From: Planctomycetota bacterium
GTDB taxonomy: Bacteria; Planctomycetota; SZUA-567
DNA length: 44,642 bases
NCBI GenBank assembly: GCA_031269935.1
Contig: JAISYL010000025.1
Coordinates: 1 to 44,642 of the forward strand
Direction: 5' to 3'
In this document: positions 15,552 through 24,279 of the stretch, in pieces
How the letters are laid out: each line of letters opens with the position of its first letter
Numbering within the stretch: the first letter of the stretch is position 1
Made by a program: the position numbers and the translations under genes
The notes under the pieces: model-generated
Seen by the model: only the letters and a program-made list of their open reading frames with translations
What the model was told of the DNA's origin: nothing
The model's database searches: none

Positions 15552-17265
15552 GGAATATCCCCCAGGCCACGCAGGCCGCCAGCAGCAGGGCCAGGGGAAA
15601 GCCGAGGCTGGCCAAGGCCATCGGCAGCGACACCCCCCCGAACAAGGGAATGATCCGCCCGGCCGCCAAGCCGCTTTGCCCGGCCGAAATGACAATGGAA
15701 CTGCCGATGATTAGGGCGGCGGAGATTATCCCCAGGGTCAGCCGGTCCATCGATCTGCCGGTGCGTTCAACCGAGGTCCGGAGGTTGTCGTGCCGGAAAA
15801 CGAAAGTGAGGTTGCCGGTCCTGGCCTTTTCCAGCAGATCCCGGAAGTCCTCGGGCAGGCGCTGCAACAGGGAAGTGAAGCGGGAAGCCGTCCGAAAGCC
15901 CCGGCGGGCCAGCGCGGCCGGCCGGCGCAGATTGAGCCCCAGCCGCTTGGCCGCCGGAATCACCGCCTCGTCCAGCCGGAAACCGGGGTCGAGTCCCCGG
16001 ATCAGATCCGCCACCAGCACCAGGCTTCGAATCAGGAGGACAAAATCCCGAGGGAGGAAAAGCCCGTTCTTCCTGGCCAGTTCCAGCGCCTCCCGGAACA
16101 TGGCGGCGAAATCGAGGCGATCGGCCGGGATGCCGTAATGCCGTTCCAGGAAATTGCCGAGATCGAAGCGGAAGTCCCGAATGCCCGAACCCGGAAAGAA
16201 TTCCCCCAACCCGGCGATCAGATCGGCGAGATCGTCGGTGTCGCCCTCCCGCAACGCGACCAGCATTCGGGAAAGTGCCAGGCGTAGGTCCCCGGACAGG
16301 CGGCCGGCCAGGCCGAAATCGATGATCGCGACCACCCCGTCCGGTCGGTAAAGGAAATTGCCGGCGTGGGGATCGGCGTGGAAAATGCCGGTTTCGAAAT
16401 ATTGCCGGATGAAGCAATCGGCCAGAATCCCGGCCACCCTTCGGCGTTCGTCCCCCGACAGGGCGCCGGGGTTGGTCAAGCCGACTCCGTTCACCAGTTC
16501 CATCACCAGGACGTCGTGGGAAACCAGATCCCAATGGATGTCCGGGACCATGATGTCGGGGTTTTCCCGCATGGAATCCCGAAACTTGGCGGCCCGGGCG
16601 GCTTCGCCGATGAAGTCGAGCTCGTTCCGGAGGGAGCGCCGAAGCTCCCCGACCAGCATCCGGGGACGGATGGCCGCCAGTTCGGGAAGGTGGCGATCGG
16701 CGAGATCGGCCAGGGCCTCCAGGAGGGCCAGGTCATCCTCAACCATCTTTTCCACGCCCGGGCGCCGGATTTTAACCATGACGGAGGAGCCGTCGAAAAG
16801 TTCCGCCTCGTGCGCCTGGCCGATGGAGCCCGCCGCCCGGGCTTCGGCGGAGAAGCGGCGGAAAACCCCGTCCAGCGGCCGGCGAAACGCCCGCTCCATG
16901 ACCGGTACGACCACCGTGTCCGGAAGCGGCGGCACCTGATCGCGCAACCGGCCGAAGGCGGCCATGAACGCCGGGGGAACCAGGTCCGGCCGCGCGGCCA
17001 GGAGCTGTCCCAGCTTGATGTACACCGGGCCGAGCTCCTCGAAGGCCAGAGCCAGGCGCTCGGGAATGTCCCGCCCGGCTTCCTCGGGCGGGGAATCGTC
17101 CGCCAGGCGGCTAAGCCACGGCAGCCGCTCGTGAATGTTCATCTTGTTGAGGAAGTGGGAAAAACCATGCCGCGCCAAAACAGCGACAATCTGCTTCAGG
17201 CGGCGGATATTGAGAAATGTCCGGCGAACGTCGAAAATATTCAAGCCGCCCGGCCTTTCATCCAC
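15538..17265 (-). CDS. ubiB: ABC1/UbiB family atypical kinase
   Basis: A 575-residue membrane-associated protein of the ADCK/UbiB family. Visible motifs are the family KxGQ signature (YIKLGQLLAARPDLVP), the Ala-rich loop AAGSIGQAHEAEL, catalytic Lys in VMVKIRRPG, HADPHAGNF, and the metal-binding IIDFGLAG. Two hydrophobic helices close the C-terminus (LGIISAALIIGSSIVISAG and MALASLGFPLALLLAACVAW). The family is needed for isoprenoid-quinone synthesis or lipid homeostasis; no quinone gene is nearby. The start is uncertain: GTG at 17265 gives 575 residues, whereas TTG at 17244 has a better spaced AAAGG. It is tightly linked to the winged-helix gene upstream (31 bp). Confidence 0.93.
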   Translation of the reverse strand: MDERPGGLNIFDVRRTFLNIRRLKQIVAVLARHGFSHFLNKMNIHERLPWLSRLADDSPPEEAGRDIPERLALAFEELGPVYIKLGQLLAARPDLVPPAFMAAFGRLRDQVPPLPDTVVVPVMERAFRRPLDGVFRRFSAEARAAGSIGQAHEAELFDGSSVMVKIRRPGVEKMVEDDLALLEALADLADRHLPELAAIRPRMLVGELRRSLRNELDFIGEAARAAKFRDSMRENPDIMVPDIHWDLVSHDVLVMELVNGVGLTNPGALSGDERRRVAGILADCFIRQYFETGIFHADPHAGNFLYRPDGVVAIIDFGLAGRLSGDLRLALSRMLVALREGDTDDLADLIAGLGEFFPGSGIRDFRFDLGNFLERHYGIPADRLDFAAMFREALELARKNGLFLPRDFVLLIRSLVLVADLIRGLDPGFRLDEAVIPAAKRLGLNLRRPAALARRGFRTASRFTSLLQRLPEDFRDLLEKARTGNLTFVFRHDNLRTSVERTGRSMDRLTLGIISAALIIGSSIVISAGQSGLAAGRIIPLFGGVSLPMALASLGFPLALLLAACVAWGIFRDRG

Positions 17266-17296
17266 CCGTGCCCGGCGCCGATTCGGCCGGGGCGTC

Positions 17297-17815
17297 TTAT
17301 TTTTTCAATTTGTAGAGGCCGCGCCCGGTCTGCTCGAAATAGCCGTTCTGGGTCGCCAGAAGAACCGAAATGCGCTTGCGCAGAGCCGGCACCCCCAAGG
17401 CTTTCACCCTGGTTTTGGGCAACCGCTCGACGATTTCCCTGGCCTTGAGCGGCTCTTCCGACTTGTCCAGGATTTTTCTGACTAGGCTGGCCAGGCTGCC
17501 GGGGGACGGCTTTCTCCCCTTTCTGGCGGAGTCGATCGGCTGATCGGCGGCCGGCGCCTCCCCCTCGGCCGGCTTGGCCCGGGCGGCCTTGGCGGCTTTC
17601 CCGGCGGATTTGCGCCGGACGGGCGGGGCCGGGGAAAAATCCGCCCCCGCGAGGGCGGCCAACCTCTGATCCAGCTTATCCAGCGTCTCCGCCAGCTTGG
17701 CGCGTTTCTTTTTCAATTCAACCGCCCTTTTTCCGCCGAGTTTCTTCAAACGGATGACTTCCCGGATGTCCCGATCCGAAAGTTGTCCGGCGATGATTTT
17801 CAGATTGCGTTTCAT
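17297..17815 (-). CDS. Winged-helix (HARE-HTH-like) protein with Lys/Ala-rich linker
   Basis: A 172-residue basic protein. The N-terminal half (to about 65) is a predicted coiled coil rich in Lys and Leu (IREVIRLKKLGGKRAVELKK, LAETLDKLDQRLAAL); a low-complexity Ala/Lys/Pro linker follows (about 70-105). The last 65 residues fit the HARE-type winged helix: LVRKILDKSEEPLKAREIVE, LRKRISVLLATQNGYFEQTG, ending GRGLYKLKK. It may bind DNA or be an architectural chromatin protein. The ATG is preceded by GGAG with a ten-base spacing. It is the first gene of the operon with ubiB, and is divergent from parA. The domain name is my reading and needs a profile search. Confidence 0.65.
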   Translation of the reverse strand: MKRNLKIIAGQLSDRDIREVIRLKKLGGKRAVELKKKRAKLAETLDKLDQRLAALAGADFSPAPPVRRKSAGKAAKAARAKPAEGEAPAADQPIDSARKGRKPSPGSLASLVRKILDKSEEPLKAREIVERLPKTRVKALGVPALRKRISVLLATQNGYFEQTGRGLYKLKK

Positions 17816-18062
17816 GATGAATTTTCTCCAAATTTTCGAATCACGAATTTCCCGAAAACTCTTTTGAGCACCCCCTGAATGTTCTTTATATTTTTTGCCC
17901 GCGATGCGATCCCCGGGGTTTCGGGCAAGACGAATCGCCGAAAAATCGGGCGAAACGCCGCCGTCGAAACGTTCCCCGACCGCGGAATGAAATGCCGATT
18001 CATATCTTGCAATTTCAATCCGGGAGGCGGCAAAAAACGAATTCAAGAACGACAAGGGAAAA

Positions 18063-18090
18063 ATTATAGGCATGAAAAACCCGGGGTAAA
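18063..18090 (-). promoter_or_regulatory. Probable promoter of the winged-helix-ubiB-MEMO operon
   Basis: On the minus strand TTTACC (18085-18090), a 16-bp spacer and a perfect TATAAT (18063-18068). The 5' leader to the ATG at 17815 would be about 240 bases. The 642-bp divergent gap (17816-18457) contains this and the parA promoter but no convincing gene. Confidence 0.55.
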
Positions 18091-18212
18091 GTATTTTTTG
18101 CCGTTCGCGGGGCGAATTCGGCGCGGTCGGAAGTTTGTCCGAAGGCGGGTTTGGTGTTCGGCCGGCCAAATTCGCCGCGAAGCGGGAGGGGGAGGAAAAA
18201 ACCTTTCTCAAT

Positions 18213-18241
18213 TTGACTTGTCCGGCGGTTGACCATATATT
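18213..18241 (+). promoter_or_regulatory. Sigma70-type promoter of parA
   Basis: TTGACT (18213-18218), a 17-bp spacer and TATATT (18236-18241). The leader to the parA ATG at 18458 would be about 210 bases and is very GC-rich (runs of GGCCGGCC near 18285-18300). Confidence 0.75.
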
Positions 18242-18457
18242 TAACTGTCCCCTTCGGGCCCGTTGCCGGGGGGGGAGCGACGACCCGCCGGCCGGCCGGC
18301 GATGGGGGGCTCGATGATTGCCGCCGGGAAAAGGCGCGGGGAGGGTTTTCCAAAATACGGCGGGGGCTGGGTTGAATTGTTGCCGGGGATTGCCCATCGG
18401 CCTGAAAAGCCGGCTTTGTCCGCGCCCTTCATTGGCCGAATCCCCGGGGAGTCGTTG

Positions 18458-19354
18458 ATGGCGGCCAAGATCGTGGCGATGATGAATCAGAAGGGTGGAG
18501 TGGGAAAAACCACCGCCACCGTGAACATCGGCGCTTTTCTGGCCCGGGAGAACCACAAACGGGTGTTGCTGGTCGATATCGATCCCCAGGGCAGCCTGTC
18601 GGAACATGTCGGCCTCCCCCCCCGGGACAACGAGGATTCGATTTATGACGTCTTGATTGAAGGAGTGGATCCCCGCCGGATAATCCGCCGGGTGCGGGGA
18701 TTCGAGGTTTTGCCGGCCAATCGGGACTTGTCGGGCGCGGATCTGGAATTGGCCAGGCTGCCGAACTGGCATCTGCGCCTTCGCGACGCCCTGGCCGGAA
18801 TCAGGGGCCAATATGATTTCATCCTCATGGACTATCCGCCCGGCCTGGGAGTGTTGACGGTTTCGGGATTGGCGGCGAGCGACGTGGTGGTGGTCCCGAT
18901 GGAGGCGGAGTATCTGGCCCTGCATGGGATGAGCCAGCTTCTGGATACGGTTGCCCAGGTTAGGGATCGCCTTAATCCCGGCCTGGAAATCGGCGGGATC
19001 ATTTTCTGCCGTTTCGACGGGCGCACCACCCTGGCCCGGGATGTCAAGGCGGAAATCGACAAATATTTTCCCGGCAAGGTGTTCGCCACCGCGGTTCGCC
19101 AGAACATCAAGCTGGCCGAGGCGCCGAGCCACCGGCTGACGATTTGCGAATACGATCCCAAATCGCCCGGGGCCGAGGATTACCGCCGGGTCGCGGCCGA
19201 ATTCCTTACCCGTTTCGGTTCCCCCGGCCCCGCCGGGTGCGGGACGGGGGCGGGGGCGATCATCCCGCCGGGGGATATCATGGCCGAGACGCCGATTGTT
19301 CCCGATGAGGCCACCGGCCGGGGGGAATGGCAGCGGCAGCCGGTTTGGCGATAG
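18458..19354 (+). CDS. parA: ParA/Soj family ATPase
   Basis: A 298-residue ParA-type P-loop ATPase. The deviant Walker A KGGVGKTT is at 12-19; VLLVDIDPQGSLSEH is Walker A', and ILMDYPPGLG is Walker B, with Tyr in the place of the more usual Cys or Thr. These proteins segregate chromosomes or plasmids or position large complexes, working with a ParB-like or other activator. No parB gene follows; the next gene is dinG, 28 bp on. The C-terminal 30 residues (after EFLTRFG) are low-complexity. The ATG at 18458 has GGGGAG upstream and begins exactly at the conserved domain, so a longer frame from 18263 was discarded. Confidence 0.9.
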   Translation: MAAKIVAMMNQKGGVGKTTATVNIGAFLARENHKRVLLVDIDPQGSLSEHVGLPPRDNEDSIYDVLIEGVDPRRIIRRVRGFEVLPANRDLSGADLELARLPNWHLRLRDALAGIRGQYDFILMDYPPGLGVLTVSGLAASDVVVVPMEAEYLALHGMSQLLDTVAQVRDRLNPGLEIGGIIFCRFDGRTTLARDVKAEIDKYFPGKVFATAVRQNIKLAEAPSHRLTICEYDPKSPGAEDYRRVAAEFLTRFGSPGPAGCGTGAGAIIPPGDIMAETPIVPDEATGRGEWQRQPVWR

Positions 19355-19382
19355 GCGCGGACAAGGCGCGGGGGGAGGTCCG

Positions 19383-22226
19383 ATGTATCAGGTGGTGGCG
19401 GCCATAGACTTGGAGACCACGGGGCCCGACCCCTACAAGGATCGCATAATCGAAGTGGGGGCGCTGATCCTCGAGGACGGAATGCCCGGCCGGGAATTTT
19501 CCGAACTTGTCGATCCGGAACGCCCCCTCGCCCCCGGCATCATCAAGCTTACCGGCATTACCCCGGCCCTGCTTCGGGGCGCCCGGGATCAGGCGGCGGT
19601 GCTGGAGGATTTTCTCGCCTTTCTCCCTCCCGGGGCGCTCTGCATCGCCCACAACGCCTCTTTTGATCGGCAATTCCTCCGGGTGGCCACCAAGGACAGG
19701 TTTTCCCACACCGTCCTGGACACCGTGGAATTGTCGCGCATCTGCTTTCCCGAACTCCACAGCCATAGCCTGGCCGTCCTCGCGGAGGAATTCGGATTCC
19801 GGCGGGACAAATCGTCGCACCGGGCCCTCGCCGACTGCGAAACCCTGACCCAGCTCTGGCTGACGATTCTGGAAAAGGCCGAGGAAATACCCTTGGCCGC
19901 GCTGGGGGAAATGAACCGCCTGCTGGCGGCCAATCCCCGGCATCCCTACCGCGATTTTTTCGCCCGCCTGGCGGCGAAACGCCTGTCGGAAGGCCTGGGC
20001 GCCGAAACCGATTTGGCCGCCCTCTTCGCCCCGGCGGGCAACTTCTCCCTCCGCCAACCCGCCGAGGGTTTCGAAGAGTCGAATAAACCGATCGAGGAGG
20101 AGGGGATACGGGATTTTTTCGCCCCCGGCGGAACCCTGGCCCGGATTTTCCCGGGGTATGAAAGCCGGGACGGGCAAATGGAAATGGCGGTTTCCGTCGC
20201 CCGGGCGCTTAACGCGGGCAAGCATCTCATGGTCGAGGCCGGGACCGGCATCGGCAAGAGCCTCGCCTATCTCGTCCCGGCGCTGGCCTTCGCGGTCCGC
20301 AACCGGGTCCCGGCGGTGGTGAGCACCAATACCAAGAATCTCCAGTCCCAACTCTTCGAAAAGGATCTGCCGCTGCTCCGGAAAGCCCTGGGGTTCGATT
20401 TCAAGGCCGCCCTTCTCAAGGGACGCGGGAATTACCTATGCCTCAGGAGGCTTCTCTACATTTTGGAGCAGATGGACGCCGAACTGGACGGCGAGGACCG
20501 CATGCGCCTGCTAAACCTCATCCCCTGGTCGGTGTGGACCCGGACGGGCGACATTTCGGAAAACATCGTCGCCGGCCGGCCCCATTTCGCGCCGCTCTGG
20601 GCCAAGCTCACCACGGTGGGCGACGAATGCCTCGGCCGGTCCTGCCGGAGATTCCGCCAGTGCTTTCTTTGGAAGGCCCGCTCGGCGGCCAGGGAGGCGG
20701 ATTTGGTGGTGGCGAACCATTCGCTGATCCTGGCGGACCTGGGCTCCAAAACCCCGGCCATACCCGAATACCAGTGCCTGGTTATCGACGAGGCCCACAA
20801 TTTGGAGGATTCCGCCACCAATCACCTGGCGGCGGAATTGACTCAAATCCGGATAGTGGTGGCGGTCAACCGTCTTCACCGCCCGGGCCGCAAGGGTTCG
20901 ACCGGCTTGACCGCTAGCTTGGAAAAGATCCTGGCCGCCGCCGGTCCCCCGGATTTCACCGAACCGGGATTGGGCTGTCTCGACGGCATCCGGGCGGCGG
21001 TGCTGAAGACGCACGAGGCCCTGCCCGGCTTTTTCCAGGCGCTGGACGCGGCGCTGGCCTCCAAAAAATCCGGCGACACCGCCCGGTTTCGCGCCGACGA
21101 CAAGCGCCTGGAGGTGTGGGAGCCGGTGGAGGCGGCCCGGCGCGCCCTTTTTTCCGCCCTGGCCGGAGTTTTGGCCGGAGTGGAGCGCCTTTCCGGGCTG
21201 CTCCGGGAGATGGACGAGGACACCCTTCCCCACCAAAGCGAATTCATTCGCGAATTGGAGGCCTCGGCGGCGTGGATCCGGGAAATAACCGAGGACGCGG
21301 CCTTCATCCTGGAGGCCGCCGGCGACAATTATGTTTACTGGCTGGAACGATCGGGAGGCAAAACCGGCCTGATCCGGGCGGTGGCGGCGCCAATCGAGGT
21401 GGGGCCGCTGCTTTTCGACCAGCTCTACCAGAAAAAGAGAAGCGTCGTCTTCTGTTCCGCCACCCTGACGGTCAGGAACCGCTTCGACTTCCTGGCCCGG
21501 CGGCTGGGGATATCCCTGATTCCCCCCGAACGCCTGGATTCCCTCGACGCCGGGACCCCCTTCGATTTTCCCGGCCAGTGCATGGCGGCGATCCCGATGT
21601 TCCTTCCGGATCCCGGAGTCCGGGATTCGGACTATGCCCGGGAATTGGCCGTGTTTCTTTCCGAGGTGTTCCGCCGTACCGAGGGGAGGGGCATGGCGCT
21701 TTTCACCAGTTACGACATGCTCACCCGGGTGGCGGACATGCTGGAGGAGGAATTTCTCGGCGACGGCATCAACCTCCTGGTCCAGGGCCGCTCGGGATCC
21801 CGGGAAAACATCACCGCGATGTTCAAGCGCGGCAACCGGGCGGTGCTGTTGGGAACCCACTCGTTTTGGGAGGGGGTCGACGTGGTCGGGGACGCCCTTT
21901 CCTGTCTGGTCATCGCCCGGCTGCCGTTCGGGGTGCAGACCGACCCGATCATCGAGGCGCGGTGCGGGAAGGTGGAGGCCGACGGCGGCAACGCGTTCAT
22001 GGAATACACCATTCCCTCGGCGGTGATCCGCTTCCGCCAGGGGTTCGGCCGGTTGATTCGCTCCCGCTCGGACCGGGGGGTGGCCATTGTGGCGGACCGC
22101 CGGATGGCGGTGAAGCGGTACGGCCAATGGTTCCGGGACTCCCTCCCGGTCCGGGCGGAAAATTATCCGGACCGGGAAAGACTGCTTGACGACATCCGGG
22201 AATTTCTGGCCCCGGGAGAAGATTGA
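19383..22226 (+). CDS. dinG: DinG-type DEDDh exonuclease-Fe-S helicase fusion
   Basis: A 947-residue protein. Residues 1 to about 190 are an EXOIII/DnaQ-like 3'-5' exonuclease with Asp9 and Glu11 in AIDLETTG, HNASFDRQF, and HRALADCETL. From about 250 comes an XPD-family superfamily-2 helicase: Walker A EAGTGIGKS, four cysteines of an Fe-S cluster (GRGNYLC, then CLGRSCRRFRQC), VIDEAHNLE, FCSATLT, and motif VI RFRQGFGRLIRS. This is the layout of Bacillus-type DinG. The exonuclease residues are all present, so both activities are expected, in DNA repair or replication. The ATG at 19383 has GGGGGAGG upstream. Confidence 0.93.
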   Translation: MYQVVAAIDLETTGPDPYKDRIIEVGALILEDGMPGREFSELVDPERPLAPGIIKLTGITPALLRGARDQAAVLEDFLAFLPPGALCIAHNASFDRQFLRVATKDRFSHTVLDTVELSRICFPELHSHSLAVLAEEFGFRRDKSSHRALADCETLTQLWLTILEKAEEIPLAALGEMNRLLAANPRHPYRDFFARLAAKRLSEGLGAETDLAALFAPAGNFSLRQPAEGFEESNKPIEEEGIRDFFAPGGTLARIFPGYESRDGQMEMAVSVARALNAGKHLMVEAGTGIGKSLAYLVPALAFAVRNRVPAVVSTNTKNLQSQLFEKDLPLLRKALGFDFKAALLKGRGNYLCLRRLLYILEQMDAELDGEDRMRLLNLIPWSVWTRTGDISENIVAGRPHFAPLWAKLTTVGDECLGRSCRRFRQCFLWKARSAAREADLVVANHSLILADLGSKTPAIPEYQCLVIDEAHNLEDSATNHLAAELTQIRIVVAVNRLHRPGRKGSTGLTASLEKILAAAGPPDFTEPGLGCLDGIRAAVLKTHEALPGFFQALDAALASKKSGDTARFRADDKRLEVWEPVEAARRALFSALAGVLAGVERLSGLLREMDEDTLPHQSEFIRELEASAAWIREITEDAAFILEAAGDNYVYWLERSGGKTGLIRAVAAPIEVGPLLFDQLYQKKRSVVFCSATLTVRNRFDFLARRLGISLIPPERLDSLDAGTPFDFPGQCMAAIPMFLPDPGVRDSDYARELAVFLSEVFRRTEGRGMALFTSYDMLTRVADMLEEEFLGDGINLLVQGRSGSRENITAMFKRGNRAVLLGTHSFWEGVDVVGDALSCLVIARLPFGVQTDPIIEARCGKVEADGGNAFMEYTIPSAVIRFRQGFGRLIRSRSDRGVAIVADRRMAVKRYGQWFRDSLPVRAENYPDRERLLDDIREFLAPGED

Positions 22227-22249
22227 GGTTCCCCCCCAAGGATATCCGC

Positions 22250-24079
22250 ATGCCGACCCGCATCGAGGACCTTCGCAACATCGCCATCATCGCCCACGTG
22301 GATCACGGCAAAACCACCCTGGTCGACGCCCTGCTCCGGCAATGCCACGTCTTCCGGCAAAACCAGGAGATGGTGGACTGCGTCCTGGATTCCAACGCCA
22401 TCGAGCGCGAACGGGGGATAACCATCTTTTCCAAGAACGCCTCCATCAATTACCGGGATGTCCGCATCAACGTCATCGACACCCCCGGGCACGCCGATTT
22501 CGGGGGCGAGGTGGAGCGGGTGCTCAACATGGCCGACGGCGTCCTTCTCCTGGTCGACGCCTTCGACGGCCCCATGCCCCAGACCCGCTTCGTGCTTCGC
22601 AAGGCGCTCCAGGCTGGCCTGAAGCCGCTGGTAGTAATCAACAAGATTGATCGTCCCGGCGCCCGCCCCCACGAGGCGCTGGACGAGGTGTTCGAACTGT
22701 TCCTGCAATTGGGCGCCGCGGAGGAACAGTTGGATTTCCCGGTGATCTACGCCTCCGGCCGGCAGGGGGTGGCCAAGCTGGAAATCGGCGACAGGTCCTC
22801 CGACTGCCGGCCGCTTCTGGACGCCATTATCCGGCATATTCCCCCGCCGGAGGCGGATCGGGACGGCCCCTTGCAGATGCAGGTGGCGGCCATAGACTAC
22901 AACGACTATGTCGGGCGCATCGCCATCGGGCGGGTGGGGCGCGGGCGGCTGCGGGAAAAAACCGAGGTGGCGGTGCTGTTCCGCGACGGGGGACGGCGGA
23001 CCGGGCGCGTCGAGCAGGTCCAGATTTTTTCCGGGATCGGCCGGACCGGGGCGGAAGAGGTGGGGGCCGGGGATATCGCCCTGGTGACGGGAATTCCCGA
23101 CATCGGCATTTACGACACCATCGCCGATCCGGATAATCCCGAGCCCCTGCCGGCCGTGTTGATTGACGAACCCACCCTGACCATGGAATTCCGCCCCAAC
23201 GACAGCCCCTTCCTCGGCCGGGAAGGGCGGTTCGTCACCAGCCGGCATTTGAAGGAACGCCTGGAGCGCGAACTCAGGAGCAATATCGCCCTCCGGCTGG
23301 AGCAGACTCCGGAGGGTTTTTTGGTGAGCGGACGGGGTTTGCTTCATCTGGGAATCGTTATCGAGACCATGCGCCGCGAAGGATACGAGTTCGCGGTGGG
23401 CCGTCCCCACGTGATTTTTCACGAACGGGACGGGGAGCGGCTGGAGCCGATCGAACTGCTTTCGGTCGACGTTCCCGAGGATATGGGCGGCAAGGCCATG
23501 GAACTGGCCGGTTCCCGCCGGGGAGTGCTGGAAAAGATGGATCGTCGCCCCGACGGCCTGCACCTGTCCTTCAAGATCCCCAGCCGGGGTTTGATCGGCC
23601 TGCGCGGGCGGCTGCTCACCGCCACCCGGGGGGAGGCGGTGATGCACCACGTCTTTTGGGATTACGAGGCGTACCGGGGGGAGGTGCCGGGCCGTCCCAA
23701 CGGCGTCCTGGTCTCGTCCTCCCGGGGCAAGTCCACCGCCTATGCCCTGGACGGCCTGCAGCTGAGGGGCCAATTTTTCATTCATCCCGCCACCGACGTC
23801 TACGAGGGGATGGTTGTGGGGGAAAATTCCCGTCCGGACGATTTGGAGGTCAATGTCTGCCGGGAAAAGAAATTGACCAACGTACGCGCTTCGGGTTCCC
23901 ATGATCGGAACGCCGATTTGGCCCCTCCCCGGGAATTCTCCCTGGAGGCGGCGCTTGAGTATCTCGAGGACGACGAATTGCTTGAGGTGACCCCGGCGAG
24001 CCTGCGCCTGCGCAAGCGCATACGTTCCGAGAATGATCGCCGCAAGGCGGTAAGGCTGGCCAAATCGGCGGGCGAATAG
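22250..24079 (+). CDS. typA: Ribosome-binding GTPase TypA/BipA
   Basis: A 609-residue translational GTPase. G1 is AHVDHGKT near residues 15-22, G2 [14 protein letters not shown]3 [10 protein letters not shown]4 NKIDRPGA. The C-terminal half carries the TypA-specific domain ([20 protein letters not shown] and [18 protein letters not shown]). TypA assists 50S assembly and growth under stress. The ATG at 22250 with AAGGA seven bases upstream is preferred to an earlier in-frame TTG at 22223. The gene follows dinG by 23 bp. Confidence 0.97.
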   Translation: MPTRIEDLRNIAIIAHVDHGKTTLVDALLRQCHVFRQNQEMVDCVLDSNAIERERGITIFSKNASINYRDVRINVIDTPGHADFGGEVERVLNMADGVLLLVDAFDGPMPQTRFVLRKALQAGLKPLVVINKIDRPGARPHEALDEVFELFLQLGAAEEQLDFPVIYASGRQGVAKLEIGDRSSDCRPLLDAIIRHIPPPEADRDGPLQMQVAAIDYNDYVGRIAIGRVGRGRLREKTEVAVLFRDGGRRTGRVEQVQIFSGIGRTGAEEVGAGDIALVTGIPDIGIYDTIADPDNPEPLPAVLIDEPTLTMEFRPNDSPFLGREGRFVTSRHLKERLERELRSNIALRLEQTPEGFLVSGRGLLHLGIVIETMRREGYEFAVGRPHVIFHERDGERLEPIELLSVDVPEDMGGKAMELAGSRRGVLEKMDRRPDGLHLSFKIPSRGLIGLRGRLLTATRGEAVMHHVFWDYEAYRGEVPGRPNGVLVSSSRGKSTAYALDGLQLRGQFFIHPATDVYEGMVVGENSRPDDLEVNVCREKKLTNVRASGSHDRNADLAPPREFSLEAALEYLEDDELLEVTPASLRLRKRIRSENDRRKAVRLAKSAGE

Positions 24080-24209
24080 CGATCCCGCCCCAATGCGGCC
24101 GTCCCTGAAAAAATGCGGTCAACCCGCGGAATCACTTGAAAAACGAAGCCGGGGCGGGTATGCGGGAGCGGCTGGTCCAAAGGCGAACATCTTTTTGAAA
24201 ATCATAATG

Positions 24210-24240
24210 TTACAGCCGGATGGGCCGTAGGGTTTATATT
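24210..24240 (+). promoter_or_regulatory. Possible promoter of the anSME gene
   Basis: TTACAG (24210-24215) is followed after 17 bp by TTTATA (24233-24238), with TATATT overlapping at 24235-24240. It lies 40 bases before the ATG, in an AT-rich patch unlike the surroundings. Confidence 0.4.
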
Positions 24241-24279
24241 GGAACATCCGCTATGGCATGTTGTTCTGGCGGGAGATAT

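Noticed and set aside
17816-19132. Minus-strand extension of the winged-helix gene running antisense to parA (611-codon frame in total)
   Set aside because: The upstream part is antisense to a clear ParA and has no recognisable domain. The true gene starts at the ATG at 17815 with a good ribosome site.
20511-23902. Long minus-strand frames (538 and 579 codons) opposite dinG and typA
   Set aside because: Shadow frames of well-conserved sense genes; Gly/Arg/Pro-rich and without motifs.
24080-24170. Possible terminator after typA from CCCGCCCC and GGGGCGGG
   Set aside because: The arms are about 60 bases apart with no U-tract, so an intrinsic terminator is not supported.
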